Positions 35,279-43,371 of a stretch of 64,000 nt of DNA are shown piece after piece. Below the pieces are notes generated by a model, which saw only the letters and a program-made list of their open reading frames with translations, was not told the origin of the DNA and did not search any database. Location: contig NZ_CP108131.1 of assembly GCF_036203305.1 (NCBI RefSeq), positions 7,130,001 through 7,194,000 on the forward strand, in the 5' to 3' direction. Origin of the DNA: Streptomyces sp. NBC_00190. Lineage in GTDB: Bacteria > Actinomycetota > Actinomycetes > Streptomycetales > Streptomycetaceae. Position numbers and translations under genes: made by a program. How positions within the stretch are numbered: the stretch's first letter is position 1; the number at the start of each line of letters is the position of its first letter.

Positions 35279-36565
35279 ATGGGTGTACGGGGCCGGCACC
35301 GCCGGTATCAGCCGAGCAGTATCAACCGGGCCTCGCTCGCCGTCACCGCCGGTGGCGCCGGGATCGCGCTCCCGTTCATCGGCGCCGGAGCCGCGCACGC
35401 CGCCTCCGTGGACACCTGGAACAACGTCGCCGCCTGCGAATCGACGAACAACTGGCACGTCAACACCGGCAACGGCTATTACGGCGGCCTCCAGTTCAGC
35501 CAGAGCACCTGGCGGGCCTTCGGCGGTACCGTCTACGCCGCCCGCGCCGATCTGGCCACCAAGGACCAGCAGATAGCGGTCGCGGAGAAGGTCCTGAAGG
35601 GCCAGGGGCCCCAGGCCTGGCCGCAGTGCGGCAAGCAGGCCGGCCTCAGCCGCAGCGGCCAGGCGCCCGCGGCAGCGTCGCAGGGCCAGGCGCCGAAGGC
35701 GCAAGGTGCGCAGGCCCCACAGGGGGCGAAGACCGAGACGCGGCAGACGAAGGCCACCGGGCAGCAGGGCACCATGCCCCGCCCCACCGGAACCTCCGTG
35801 CTGCCGAACCCGTATGTGGTCGCGCCCGGTGACTCGCTCTCGGTGATCGCCACCGAGCAGCACGTCGAGGGCGGCTGGCAGGCGCTCTACGAGACCAACC
35901 GCGCCACCGTGGGAAGCAACCCGGACATGATCTTCCCCGGGCAGCGGCTCACCCTGCGGATCACCGGGGCCCCGCCCGCGCAGAACCCGGAGAAGCCGCC
36001 GCGCACGGCCGACCCGGTGAAGCCCGTGGAGCCGGCGGCGGAGAAGCCGGCCCAGAAACCTGCCGAAAAGCCCGCGGAGAAACCGGCCGAAAAGCCGGCG
36101 GAGAAGCCTGCCGAGAAGCCGGCCCCGGAGCCAGCCTCAGCGCAGCAGAAGCCCGCCGCGGGCGGATTCTCCGCCCCCGTCGACGCCTCCATCGGTACCG
36201 CCTACCGCGTCGCGGGCTCCTCCTGGTCCAGCGGCTACCACACGGGTGTCGACTTCCCGGTGGCGACCGGAACCTCCGTCAAGTCGGTCGGCCCCGGCCA
36301 GGTCGTCTCCGCCGGCTGGGCGGGTGCGTACGGCTACCAGGTCGTCATCCGGCACACCGACGGCCGGTACTCCCAGTACGCCCACCTGTCGGCGCTCGGC
36401 GTCAAGTCCGGCCAGCAGGTCTCCGGAGGCCAGCGGATCGGCCGCTCCGGCTCGACCGGCAACGCCAGTGGCCCCCACCTGCACTTCGAGATGCGTACGG
36501 GACCCGGCTACGGCTCCGACATCGACCCGCTGAAGTACCTCCGCTCCCACGGAGCCGACATCTGA
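35279..36565 (+). CDS. Secreted Rpf-like transglycosylase, LysM, M23 peptidase fusion
   Basis: A 428-aa exported cell-wall hydrolase. The signal peptide ends about residue 41 (GAGAAHAA). The Rpf-like domain follows with catalytic Glu54 (ACESTNNWHVNTGNGYYGGL). A LysM (~178-222; YVVAPGDSLSVIA) and an EKPA-repeat stalk (about 36034-36128) lead to an M23 domain with metal ligands in HTGVD (His321, Asp325) and HLH (His400, His402). Rpf cleaves glycan and M23 cleaves peptide cross-links, so it can open both bonds during germination or growth. ATG 35279 has GGGGG five bases upstream; ATG 35267 is in frame. Confidence 0.94.
   Translation: MGVRGRHRRYQPSSINRASLAVTAGGAGIALPFIGAGAAHAASVDTWNNVAACESTNNWHVNTGNGYYGGLQFSQSTWRAFGGTVYAARADLATKDQQIAVAEKVLKGQGPQAWPQCGKQAGLSRSGQAPAAASQGQAPKAQGAQAPQGAKTETRQTKATGQQGTMPRPTGTSVLPNPYVVAPGDSLSVIATEQHVEGGWQALYETNRATVGSNPDMIFPGQRLTLRITGAPPAQNPEKPPRTADPVKPVEPAAEKPAQKPAEKPAEKPAEKPAEKPAEKPAPEPASAQQKPAAGGFSAPVDASIGTAYRVAGSSWSSGYHTGVDFPVATGTSVKSVGPGQVVSAGWAGAYGYQVVIRHTDGRYSQYAHLSALGVKSGQQVSGGQRIGRSGSTGNASGPHLHFEMRTGPGYGSDIDPLKYLRSHGADI
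36034..36128 (+). repeat. 12-nt EKPA-coding tandem repeat
   Basis: About seven degenerate 12-base units encode (A)EKPA/QKPA in the stalk between LysM and M23. The repeat is in frame, so unit loss or gain changes stalk length only. Confidence 0.85.
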
Positions 36566-37399
36566 CCCACGTACGTGCGACGGTACGGCGGTGAGCAGGA
36601 TCAGCCCGGCGGCGGCCACCACGGCGCAGGCCGCAGCCGCCGCCGTGCCGGCCGCCCCGTACCGGAAGCCCTCGTCGAACAGCGAGATGCCGACCGCCGC
36701 CGCGACCACGGGATTGACGACGGTCACCGTGGCCAGCGGCGCGGTCAGCCCGGCGCCCCGGTAGGCCGCCTGCGAGAGCAGCAGCCCGCCGGACGCGAGC
36801 ACCGCGATCGCCGCGAGGTCCGGCCACAGCCCGCCCGGCGTGCCCGGACCGAAGCCCTCGGCCACGGACTTGGTGAACACCGAGGCCATGCCGAAGGACG
36901 TACCGGCCGCCGCGGCCAGCAGCACGCTGCGCAGCACCGCCCGGTGCATCCGGTGCGCCGCCAGGAACAGCGTCGCCACCCCGGCCCCGGTCACGAACAG
37001 CAGCAGGCTCCGCTCACCGCCCGCCAGGGACTGCGCCCGCCCGCCACCGCCGGTCAGGGCCAGCAGCCCCGCCAGACCCACCGTGGCCAGCACCGCCCCG
37101 CGCCAGGCCGCGGCGCCCGCCCGGCGCCCCACGAAGAAGGCCGCCATCGGGAGCGCGAAGACGATCGTGAGCGCGCCGAGGGGCTGGACCAGACTCAGCG
37201 GCCCGTACGCGAGGGCCGCCACGTGCAGCAGGGCGCCGAGACCGTTCAGCCCCACCGCCACCCACCAGACGCCCCGTCGCAGCGGCGCGAACGGGCGGTC
37301 CGGCGTGGTCGCCGCGACCTGTTCCTGGACGATCGCGCCACCCGCGTACGCCAGGGCGGACACGAGGCAGAGCAAGGCCGACAGCGCCAGTGCACTCAT
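36137..37399 (-). CDS. DMT-family transporter with antisense C-terminal extension
   Basis: The first ~280 codons from ATG 37399 encode ten hydrophobic segments of a DMT (EamA-like) permease (SALALSALLCLVSALAYAGG to VVAAAGLILLTA). The frame then continues 143 codons antisense to the Rpf/M23 gene before a stop at 36137, giving 420 aa. That tail (SHVRGSDVGSVGAEVL...) looks like shadow translation, so the functional protein is probably the N-terminal part and the normal stop was lost or lies beyond a sequencing error near 36570. GTG 37408 is another possible start. Substrate unknown. Confidence 0.8.
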   Translation of the reverse strand: MSALALSALLCLVSALAYAGGAIVQEQVAATTPDRPFAPLRRGVWWVAVGLNGLGALLHVAALAYGPLSLVQPLGALTIVFALPMAAFFVGRRAGAAAWRGAVLATVGLAGLLALTGGGGRAQSLAGGERSLLLFVTGAGVATLFLAAHRMHRAVLRSVLLAAAAGTSFGMASVFTKSVAEGFGPGTPGGLWPDLAAIAVLASGGLLLSQAAYRGAGLTAPLATVTVVNPVVAAAVGISLFDEGFRYGAAGTAAAAACAVVAAAGLILLTAVPSHVRGSDVGSVGAEVLQRVDVGAVAGSRTHLEVQVGATGVAGRAGAADPLASGDLLAGLDAERRQVGVLGVPAVGVPDDDLVAVRTRPAGGDDLAGADRLDGGSGRHREVDTRVVAAGPGGARDAVGGTDGGVDGGGESARGGLLLR

Positions 37400-37506
37400 G
37401 AAGTCCACAATGCCCGACCCGACTTCGCTATTCCTCCGCCCACAGGGGGTCACGAGTCATACTCCTGGCGTAGTACGGGAGTACGCGATCAGGCACGCAG
37501 GGCAGC

Positions 37507-37539
37507 GGAGAAAGACCGGAGAAAGACCGGAGAAAGGCC
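37507..37539. repeat. Triple 11-bp direct repeat upstream of SDR gene
   Basis: Three consecutive 11-base units, ggagaaagacc twice then ggagaaaggcc, lie between the divergent DMT and SDR genes. They could be binding sites for a regulator or simply slippage products. The remaining promoter region (37400-37691) shows nothing else I can name. Confidence 0.6.
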
Positions 37540-37691
37540 ACGTCTGGACGCGTACGGTGACACCCCGCACGCGGTATGTGAGCCCCGTGGCAGCGGGTTT
37601 GGCTGCGGGTGCGTCGGATCCGTACAGTTCCCCTTTTGGGGACTTCCGCAGCAGGCGGATGCGGACGAGTGATCAAGGAACGGCAGCGGCC

Positions 37692-39179
37692 ATGACGGTG
37701 ACCGAAGACAGCCAGGACTACGGGCACGCATACGGACCGGGCATCGATCCCGAGCGGCTGGCCCTCTGCCTCAGCGTGCTCGACGAGCTGGACAAGCTCG
37801 ACGTCGACCACCCCGACGCGATCACCGTACGCCGCGCCACCGCCGGCCTGTACCGCACGGTCAAGCAGCGCCGCCGTCAGGAGCGCCGCGCCGCCAAGAC
37901 CGCCAACGACAAGGCCGTCACCGAGGCGACCGCGACCGGCTCCGCCGAGCGCATCGACGACGAGACCGAGGGCATCCTGCCTTCCTCCGGCACCGAGGCC
38001 GGCCGGATCGCCGGGATACTCCAGCGCCCGCGCTCCTGCTACGTCTGCAAGACGCGGTACGTCGAGGTCGACTACTTCTACCACCAGCTCTGCCCGGACT
38101 GCGCCCTCGAGAACCGTGCCAAGCGCGAGGCCCGCGCCGACCTCACGGGCAAGCGCGCGCTGCTCACCGGCGGCCGGGCCAAGATCGGCATGTACATCGC
38201 GCTGCGGCTGCTGCGCGACGGCGCGCACACCACGATCACCACTCGCTTCCCCAAGGACGCCATCCGCCGCTTCAAGGCGATGGACGACTCGGCGGACTGG
38301 ATGCACCGCCTGGAGGTCGTCGGCATCGACCTTCGCGACCCGGCCCAGGCCGTGGCGCTCTCCGACCAGGTGGCCGAGGCCGGTCCGCTCGACATCCTGA
38401 TCAACAACGCGACGCAGACCGTGCGCCGCCTGCCCACCGCCTACGCCGCGCTGGTCGAGGGGGAGGCCGCCCCGCTGCCGGCCGGCGAGCTCCCCGCCCA
38501 CCACGTCATCGGCGCCTTCAACTCCGGCGCGGTCGACGGCCTGGCGGCGCTGCCCGTCGGCGTGAGCGGGCTCGAGGCGCAGAAGGTCGCCGACCTCGCC
38601 CTGGTCGCGGGCAACGCCAGCCTGGAGCGGCATCTCGCCGGCACCGCCATCGACGCGGGCGGCCTGCTGCCCGACGTCGTCGAGAGCAACACCTGGGTGC
38701 AGACCATCGACCAGATCTCCCCGGTGGAGCTGCTCGAGACCCAGCTGTGCAACTACACGTCGCCGTTCATCCTGATCAGCGCGCTCCGGCCGGCCATGGC
38801 CGAGGCCGCCCGGAAGGCGTCCAGCGGGCGTGCCTACGTCGTCAACGTCTCGGCGATGGAGGGCGTCTTCAGCCGCGGATACAAGGGCGCGGGGCACCCG
38901 AACACCAATGCCGCCAAGGCCGCGATGAACATGGTGACGCGGACCAGCGGCCAGGAGATGTTCGAGGCGGACCGCATCCTCATGACCTCGATCGACACCG
39001 GCTGGATCACCGACGAGCGCCCGCACTTCGACAAGCTGCGCCTGGCCGAGGAGGGCTTCCACGCCCCCCTCGACCTGGTCGACGGCGCGGCCCGGGTCTA
39101 CGACCCGATCGTCCGCGGCGAACTCGGTGAGGACCTCTTCGGAGTCTTCCTCAAGGACTACGCCCCCGCGAACTGGTAG
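37692..39179 (+). CDS. Zinc-ribbon SDR-family protein, atypical active site
   Basis: A 495-aa protein. The first 110 residues are charged and helical. A zinc ribbon follows (Cys116, Cys119, Cys134, Cys137; CYVC and CPDC), then a short-chain dehydrogenase fold with the TGGRAKIG nucleotide loop (159-166), DILINNATQT and VVNVSAMEGVF. At the active site the usual YxxxK reads TxxxK (HPNTNAAKAAM): the tyrosine four residues before lysine is replaced by threonine, so normal redox chemistry is doubtful. ATG 37692 chosen; the frame is open far upstream but shadows the DMT gene. Confidence 0.86.
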   Translation: MTVTEDSQDYGHAYGPGIDPERLALCLSVLDELDKLDVDHPDAITVRRATAGLYRTVKQRRRQERRAAKTANDKAVTEATATGSAERIDDETEGILPSSGTEAGRIAGILQRPRSCYVCKTRYVEVDYFYHQLCPDCALENRAKREARADLTGKRALLTGGRAKIGMYIALRLLRDGAHTTITTRFPKDAIRRFKAMDDSADWMHRLEVVGIDLRDPAQAVALSDQVAEAGPLDILINNATQTVRRLPTAYAALVEGEAAPLPAGELPAHHVIGAFNSGAVDGLAALPVGVSGLEAQKVADLALVAGNASLERHLAGTAIDAGGLLPDVVESNTWVQTIDQISPVELLETQLCNYTSPFILISALRPAMAEAARKASSGRAYVVNVSAMEGVFSRGYKGAGHPNTNAAKAAMNMVTRTSGQEMFEADRILMTSIDTGWITDERPHFDKLRLAEEGFHAPLDLVDGAARVYDPIVRGELGEDLFGVFLKDYAPANW

Positions 39180-39192
39180 GGCCGGCGGGCGC

Positions 39193-39741
39193 CTACGTGC
39201 GTCCCACAGCCGATCCCCTGGGTCCCCTGGGACCCGACGGCCCCCTCGGTGCCCCGAGGGGGCCGTTCGCGTTCCCGGCGGGCCCGGACGCCCGGTACGC
39301 GCCCGCCGCGACCAGCTCCAGCACCGGCCGCCAGTCCTCCAGCACGCCCGCGTCCAGGCCCGCGGCGCCGGCCGTGTCGTGTGCCTGGAGCAGGTCCGCC
39401 GCCGCCTCGCCGTCCGGGCCGGCCGCCGTCAGGGCGCGGAGGCCCGCCTCGTCCCCGGCCCGCGCGTGCAGCCGTACCAGCCGGGCCACCCGCTCGCCCA
39501 GCAGCGGGCGGACCGCCTCAGCGTGATCGGTCCGGGACACTCCGTCACCCGGACGGAGCAGCTCGCCGAGATCCAGTACGAGCCCCGCTGTCTGGAGTTC
39601 CTTGTCGAAGGGGTGGGCGCGGCGAAGCAGGGCCGCAGTCCGCAGGCCACGGCCGTCGCGGCAGGCGTGCAGAAGATCCATCAGCTCTGGAACGCTTGAG
39701 ATGTACGGCACTTCGAACCCCCGTATTCCGGACCTCGCCAC
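39193..39741 (-). CDS. Degenerate HD-fold hydrolase-like protein
   Basis: A 182-aa helical protein resembling PhnZ-like HD hydrolases: SSVPELMDLLHACRDGRGLR, AGLVLDLGELL, then DHAEAVRPLLGERVARLVRL. In active relatives the central motif reads LLHD; here it is LVLD, so the His of the HD pair is missing and metal catalysis is unlikely. GTG 39741 has GGGGGGAG five bases upstream; ATG 39771 is an alternative. The Gly/Pro/Arg tail is encoded across a hairpin (39237-39266), suggesting the coding frame reads through an old terminator. Convergent with the SDR gene, 13 bp apart. Confidence 0.6.
   Translation of the reverse strand: MARSGIRGFEVPYISSVPELMDLLHACRDGRGLRTAALLRRAHPFDKELQTAGLVLDLGELLRPGDGVSRTDHAEAVRPLLGERVARLVRLHARAGDEAGLRALTAAGPDGEAAADLLQAHDTAGAAGLDAGVLEDWRPVLELVAAGAYRASGPAGNANGPLGAPRGPSGPRGPRGSAVGRT
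39237..39266. terminator. 13-bp hairpin terminator, inside HD-like gene 3' end
   Basis: The arms 39237-39249 and 39254-39266 are exact complements with a TGCC loop. It lies 58 bp past the SDR stop, where a terminator is expected for that gene, but inside the HD-like reading frame of the opposite strand. Confidence 0.75.
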
Positions 39742-40021
39742 CGCCGCTCCCCCCGTCGCCCCCGCGCGCATCCGGCGTCGAGCGGACCATGCTTGTCGCA
39801 CCCGCGGGTCGAAGACTTCCTGAACTCGCGGCGAAAACAAGAGGGCGACGCGGATTTTGCCTTTCTATCGAGCGGAGGCCCGCTCATATGTGTACTCTGG
39901 GGCATCAAGAAGGCCCCATCCGGGCCACGCTCCACCAAGGCGCCACCGCGTCCGGAAACCCTTTAGCCCTTGCCCGGCTCGCGGTCCGCCTGCCGGGTTG
40001 CGCGACACGAAGGAGTGCGCG

Positions 40022-40195
40022 GTGACAGAAATCACGAAGCCCGAACCGACGTCGCTGGAGCGGTCGGGGTCGCGGCCCAAGTCGCGGACCGACGAGCTCG
40101 GAAGCCTCGAAGTCTGGGCGCGGTCCGCCCCCATCCGGCTGGCGGGGTACGAGGACGACCTGGCGGAGTCGCACATCCTGCCCGGCGTCGACTAG
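40022..40195 (+). CDS. 57-aa small protein, putative peptide or RiPP precursor
   Basis: GTG 40022 is preceded by AAGGAG six to seven bases upstream, an excellent site. The 57-aa product has a Pro/Ser/Arg-rich first half (TSLERSGSRPKSRTDELG) and a compact second half (SLEVWARSAPIRLAGYEDDL, then AESHILPGVD to the stop). No cysteine, no signal peptide and no membrane segment. A leader/core layout is imaginable, and a terminator hairpin follows, so it is probably its own transcription unit. I do not recognise a named family; the next gene is an NAD-dependent epimerase. Confidence 0.72.
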   Translation: MTEITKPEPTSLERSGSRPKSRTDELGSLEVWARSAPIRLAGYEDDLAESHILPGVD

Positions 40196-40253
40196 CGCGG
40201 CCCGAGCGACCGGAGGGTCCACGCCGGCCGGTCCGAAGAGAAGAGCGGTACTG

Positions 40254-40286
40254 AGCGCCCCCGAGCCGACCCGCACCGGGGGCGCT
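40254..40286. terminator. Hairpin after the 57-aa gene
   Basis: Ten-base arms agcgcccccg (40254-40263) and cgggggcgct (40277-40286) pair perfectly across a 13-base loop, 58 bp after the small-protein stop and 113 bp before the epimerase start. Confidence 0.65.
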
Positions 40287-40399
40287 GCCCTGTCCGGCCG
40301 GGCACCGCGGGAAGTTCCCGGGCCGCCTACGCCGTGAGCGTCATCGCTGACGGCGATCAAGACTTCCCGCCGCGCGGCCGCCCGGGCAGGCTGAGCCGC

Positions 40400-41383
40400 A
40401 TGAAGCTACTGATGCTGGGTGGAACCGAATTCGTCGGACGCGCGATCACCGAGGACGCCCTCGACCGGGGCTGGGAGGTGACCGTCTTCCACCGCGGCCA
40501 CCACGCGCCCCCGCCGGGCACCGATGCCCTGCACGGCGACCGCACCGCCCCCGGCGGCCTGGACGCCCTTGCCGAGGGGGAGTGGGACCTCGTCGTGGAC
40601 ACCTGGGGCGGTGCTCCCACCGCCGTGCGCGACAGCGCCCGGCTGCTGCGCGACCGGGTCGGGCGGTACGCGTACGTCTCCAGCCGCTCCGTGCACGCCT
40701 ATCCCGCACCGGCCGGGCTGGACGAGGAGGGTCCCCTGGTGGAGGGCTCGCCCGACGCCGGATCCATCGCCTACGCCGAGGACAAGCGCGGCGCCGAACT
40801 CGCTGCCCTGGACGCCTTCGGCGACCGCGCGCTGCTGGCGCGCGCCGGGCTGATCCTCGGCCCGTACGAGAACGTCGGCCGACTGCCCTGGTGGCTGAAC
40901 CGCACCGCCCGCGGCGGTCCGGTCCTCGCCCCCGGCCCGCGCGAACTCCCGCTCCAGTACATCGACGTACGCGACCTCGCCCGCTGGACCCTCGACGCGG
41001 CCGCCGCCGGGCAGGGCGGCGCGTACAACGTGGTCTCCGCGCCCGGGCACGCCACGATGGGAAGCCTCCTGGAGGCCTGCGCCGCCACCACCGGCGGCGC
41101 GGCCGAACTGCGCTGGACCGACCCGGCCGTGATCATGGAGGCCGGCGTCCAGCCCTGGACCGAGCTGCCGGTCTGGACCGGGACGGGCGAGCCCCACGAC
41201 TACATGCACGCCGGCGACGTGTCCAAGGCCCTGGCCGCGGGCCTCAAGTGCCGCCCGGTCGAGGAGACCGTCGCCGACACCTGGGCCTGGCTCCAGAGCC
41301 TCGGCGGGATCGCCCCGCAGCGTCCCGACCGGCCGGCCCCGGGCCTGGACGCGCAGCGGGAGGCGGCACTACTCGGGCTCTGA
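40400..41383 (+). CDS. NAD-dependent epimerase/reductase (extended SDR)
   Basis: A 327-aa extended SDR. The nucleotide loop is GGTEFVG near the N-terminus (MKLLMLGGTEFVGRAI), followed by LVVDTWGG, VSSRSVHAY with an acidic patch, YAEDKRGAEL for the YxxxK site, and a C-terminal substrate cap (LPLQYIDVRDLARW). The substrate is not evident; such proteins are often annotated as reductases of sugar or isoprenoid-like ligands. ATG 40400 chosen; the frame extends 22 codons upstream to 40334 without homology. It overlaps the convergent lipase maturation factor gene by 15 bp. Confidence 0.87.
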   Translation: MKLLMLGGTEFVGRAITEDALDRGWEVTVFHRGHHAPPPGTDALHGDRTAPGGLDALAEGEWDLVVDTWGGAPTAVRDSARLLRDRVGRYAYVSSRSVHAYPAPAGLDEEGPLVEGSPDAGSIAYAEDKRGAELAALDAFGDRALLARAGLILGPYENVGRLPWWLNRTARGGPVLAPGPRELPLQYIDVRDLARWTLDAAAAGQGGAYNVVSAPGHATMGSLLEACAATTGGAAELRWTDPAVIMEAGVQPWTELPVWTGTGEPHDYMHAGDVSKALAAGLKCRPVEETVADTWAWLQSLGGIAPQRPDRPAPGLDAQREAALLGL

Positions 41384-42808
41384 CCAGGCGGCTTCCGCGA
41401 GCCGGGTGGGCGGCAGGTACTCGCGCAGCAGCGTGCGGTGCCACCACGCACCCGTCTCGCGCAGCTCCCGCCAGCTGGTGAACCGGTAGCGGTACAGCAG
41501 GGCGCGGACATAGCGGGGCGGGGCGTCCGGGAAGGGGTTGTGGCGCAGCAGCCGCAGCGTGTCCCGGTCACCCGCCAGCAGCCGCTCCACGAAGGGCCCG
41601 AACCAGTCCCGCGCATAGCCGGGGGAGAGCGCCGCGAACCACATCAGCCAGTCCAGGCGCAGATGGTACGGGGCGAACTGGCGCGGCACCCTGCCCGGTT
41701 CACCCGGCTTCCCCTTGAAGCCGTACTCCCGCCAGTCCCCGTCCGCGTGCGGCACCCGGTCGGCGGTGCCCTCCACCACCACCTCGTCCCGGATCCGGCC
41801 CACCGACCCGAACGCCCCGTACGTATTGACCAGGTGGAGCGAGTCGAACGAGCGGTTCATCACCTGGCGGCGCGAGACCATGTTGAGCACCGGATGACGG
41901 CTCAGCACCAGCACCAGCACGGTCACCGCGCAGACCAGGACCACGAACCACACCGGCGCCGCCCGCGAGGCCTGGGCCGGGGGAGCGCCCGCGAGCCCGG
42001 TGAAGTCCACGGCCGACAGGGCGAGCGTGATCGTCAGCCAGTTCAGCCAGGCGAAATTTCCCGACAGGACGAGCCACAGCTGCGTCGCCACGATGATCCC
42101 CGCGGCGTACGAGGCCACCGGCTGCGGAGTGAACAGCAGTACCGGGACGGCCAGTTGGGTCACGTGGTTGGCCCCGCACTCCACCCGGTGCAGCGGTTTC
42201 GGCAGGTGGTGGAAGAACCAGCTCAGCGGCCCCGGCATCGGCTGCGTCTCATGGTGGTAGTAGAGGCAGGTGAGCTTGCGCCAGCAGGAGTCCCCGCGGA
42301 TCTTGATCAGCCCGGCTCCGAACTCCACCCGGAAGAGCACCCAGCGCAGTAGCCACAGCACCAGCACCGGTGGCCCGGCCCGCGCGTTGCCCAGGAAGAC
42401 GGCGAGGAATCCCACCTCCAGCAGCAGCGACTCCCAGCCGAAGGAGTACCAGGTCTGCCCGACGTTCACGATGGAGAGGTACAGCAGCCACAGCAGGGCC
42501 CACATCCCCATGGCCGCGCCCAGCGGCACCTCGTCCCCGGCCCCGGCGGCCAGCGCGCCGGCCAGCACCGCCCCGGCCCAGGCGCACGCCGCGAACAGTC
42601 GGTCGGAGTAGCGCAGTTGGAACAGGCTCGGGGCGCGCCGGAAGGGCACGTACCGCACGTAGCGCGGTACGGGCAGCATGCCCCGCGCCCCGATGAGGGC
42701 CCGGAACTGCAGGGCGGCCCCGACGAAGGCGAAGAGGTAGACGCCGGCGAGGGCCCGCTGGAAGACCAGCCGGCCCAGCCAGTACCAGGGCGCCGTGAAC
42801 CAGTCCAT
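41369..42808 (-). CDS. Lipase maturation factor family membrane protein
   Basis: A 479-aa polytopic protein. Several hydrophobic segments fill the first 300 residues (YWLGRLVFQRALAGVYLFAF; VLVLWLLRWVLFRVEFGAGL), with the family block IKIRGDSCWRKLTCLYYHHETQPMP. A soluble C-terminal domain follows (NTYGAFGSVGRIRDEVVVEG; YEFKGKPG-like WREYGFKGKPG; RQFAPYHLRLDWLMWFAALS), matching eukaryotic LMF1 homologues. Bacterial function is uncertain. ATG 42808 lies 20 bp after the DUF1990 gene stop, making it third in a YndJ-DUF1990-LMF operon. Confidence 0.92.
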   Translation of the reverse strand: MDWFTAPWYWLGRLVFQRALAGVYLFAFVGAALQFRALIGARGMLPVPRYVRYVPFRRAPSLFQLRYSDRLFAACAWAGAVLAGALAAGAGDEVPLGAAMGMWALLWLLYLSIVNVGQTWYSFGWESLLLEVGFLAVFLGNARAGPPVLVLWLLRWVLFRVEFGAGLIKIRGDSCWRKLTCLYYHHETQPMPGPLSWFFHHLPKPLHRVECGANHVTQLAVPVLLFTPQPVASYAAGIIVATQLWLVLSGNFAWLNWLTITLALSAVDFTGLAGAPPAQASRAAPVWFVVLVCAVTVLVLVLSRHPVLNMVSRRQVMNRSFDSLHLVNTYGAFGSVGRIRDEVVVEGTADRVPHADGDWREYGFKGKPGEPGRVPRQFAPYHLRLDWLMWFAALSPGYARDWFGPFVERLLAGDRDTLRLLRHNPFPDAPPRYVRALLYRYRFTSWRELRETGAWWHRTLLREYLPPTRLAEAAWSEPE

Positions 42809-42828
42809 CGCCTCCAGTATCGGACCGG

Positions 42829-43371
42829 TCAGGCGGCGGTGGCCAGCCTGCGCACGTGGCGGCCCAGCCAGCGCGCGTAGCGCAGCTGGAGGAAGGGGAT
42901 CACCGGGCCCGCGAGCCGGGTGTACCAGCAGGCGGGGCGGCTGAAGGCGGTCACGGTGAACCACACGGTGCCGTCGGGGTCCATGTCCACGATGAAGGAC
43001 TCCTCCCCGCACTCCGGGTGGCCCGTCAGCGTGCCGTACGCGAAACCGATCCGGGCGGGTTCGTACGCCGTCCAGACCACCTCGCACGGAGCCTCGATGC
43101 GCAGCGGACCGAAGCCGATCCCGACGATCACCCGGCTGCCGGGGCGGACGGCCCCGGTCGTGTCGGCGTCACCGCGGATCCGCATGCCCGAGGTCCGGTG
43201 CGCCTGGAAGGTGGTCACCGCGACGCCGGCGGCCTCGAAGGCGGACCGGCCGTGCCCGATCCGGACCCGGTGGTGCAGGTGGTGGTATCCGGCGGGCAGC
43301 GGTCGCTCGGCGGTGGCGCCGCGATCGGGGTAGCTGAGGGCGTCCCGGCCGGCGCTGGTGAGGCGGGTCAT
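42829..43371 (-). CDS. DUF1990 family protein
   Basis: A 180-aa cytosolic beta-rich protein: GYHHLHHRVRIGHGRSAFEA, RVIVGIGFGPLRIEAPCEVV, FAYGTLTGHPECGEESFIVD and WYTRLAGPVIPFLQLRYARW are conserved DUF1990 blocks. The fold is SRPBCC-like and may bind a hydrophobic ligand. The start ATG 43371 overlaps the stop of the YndJ-like gene (ATGA). Function unknown. Confidence 0.9.
   Translation of the reverse strand: MTRLTSAGRDALSYPDRGATAERPLPAGYHHLHHRVRIGHGRSAFEAAGVAVTTFQAHRTSGMRIRGDADTTGAVRPGSRVIVGIGFGPLRIEAPCEVVWTAYEPARIGFAYGTLTGHPECGEESFIVDMDPDGTVWFTVTAFSRPACWYTRLAGPVIPFLQLRYARWLGRHVRRLATAA

Noticed and set aside
36840..37691. Upstream extension of the zinc-ribbon SDR frame to 36840
   Set aside because: It is antisense to the DMT transporter and low complexity; the real protein begins at ATG 37692.
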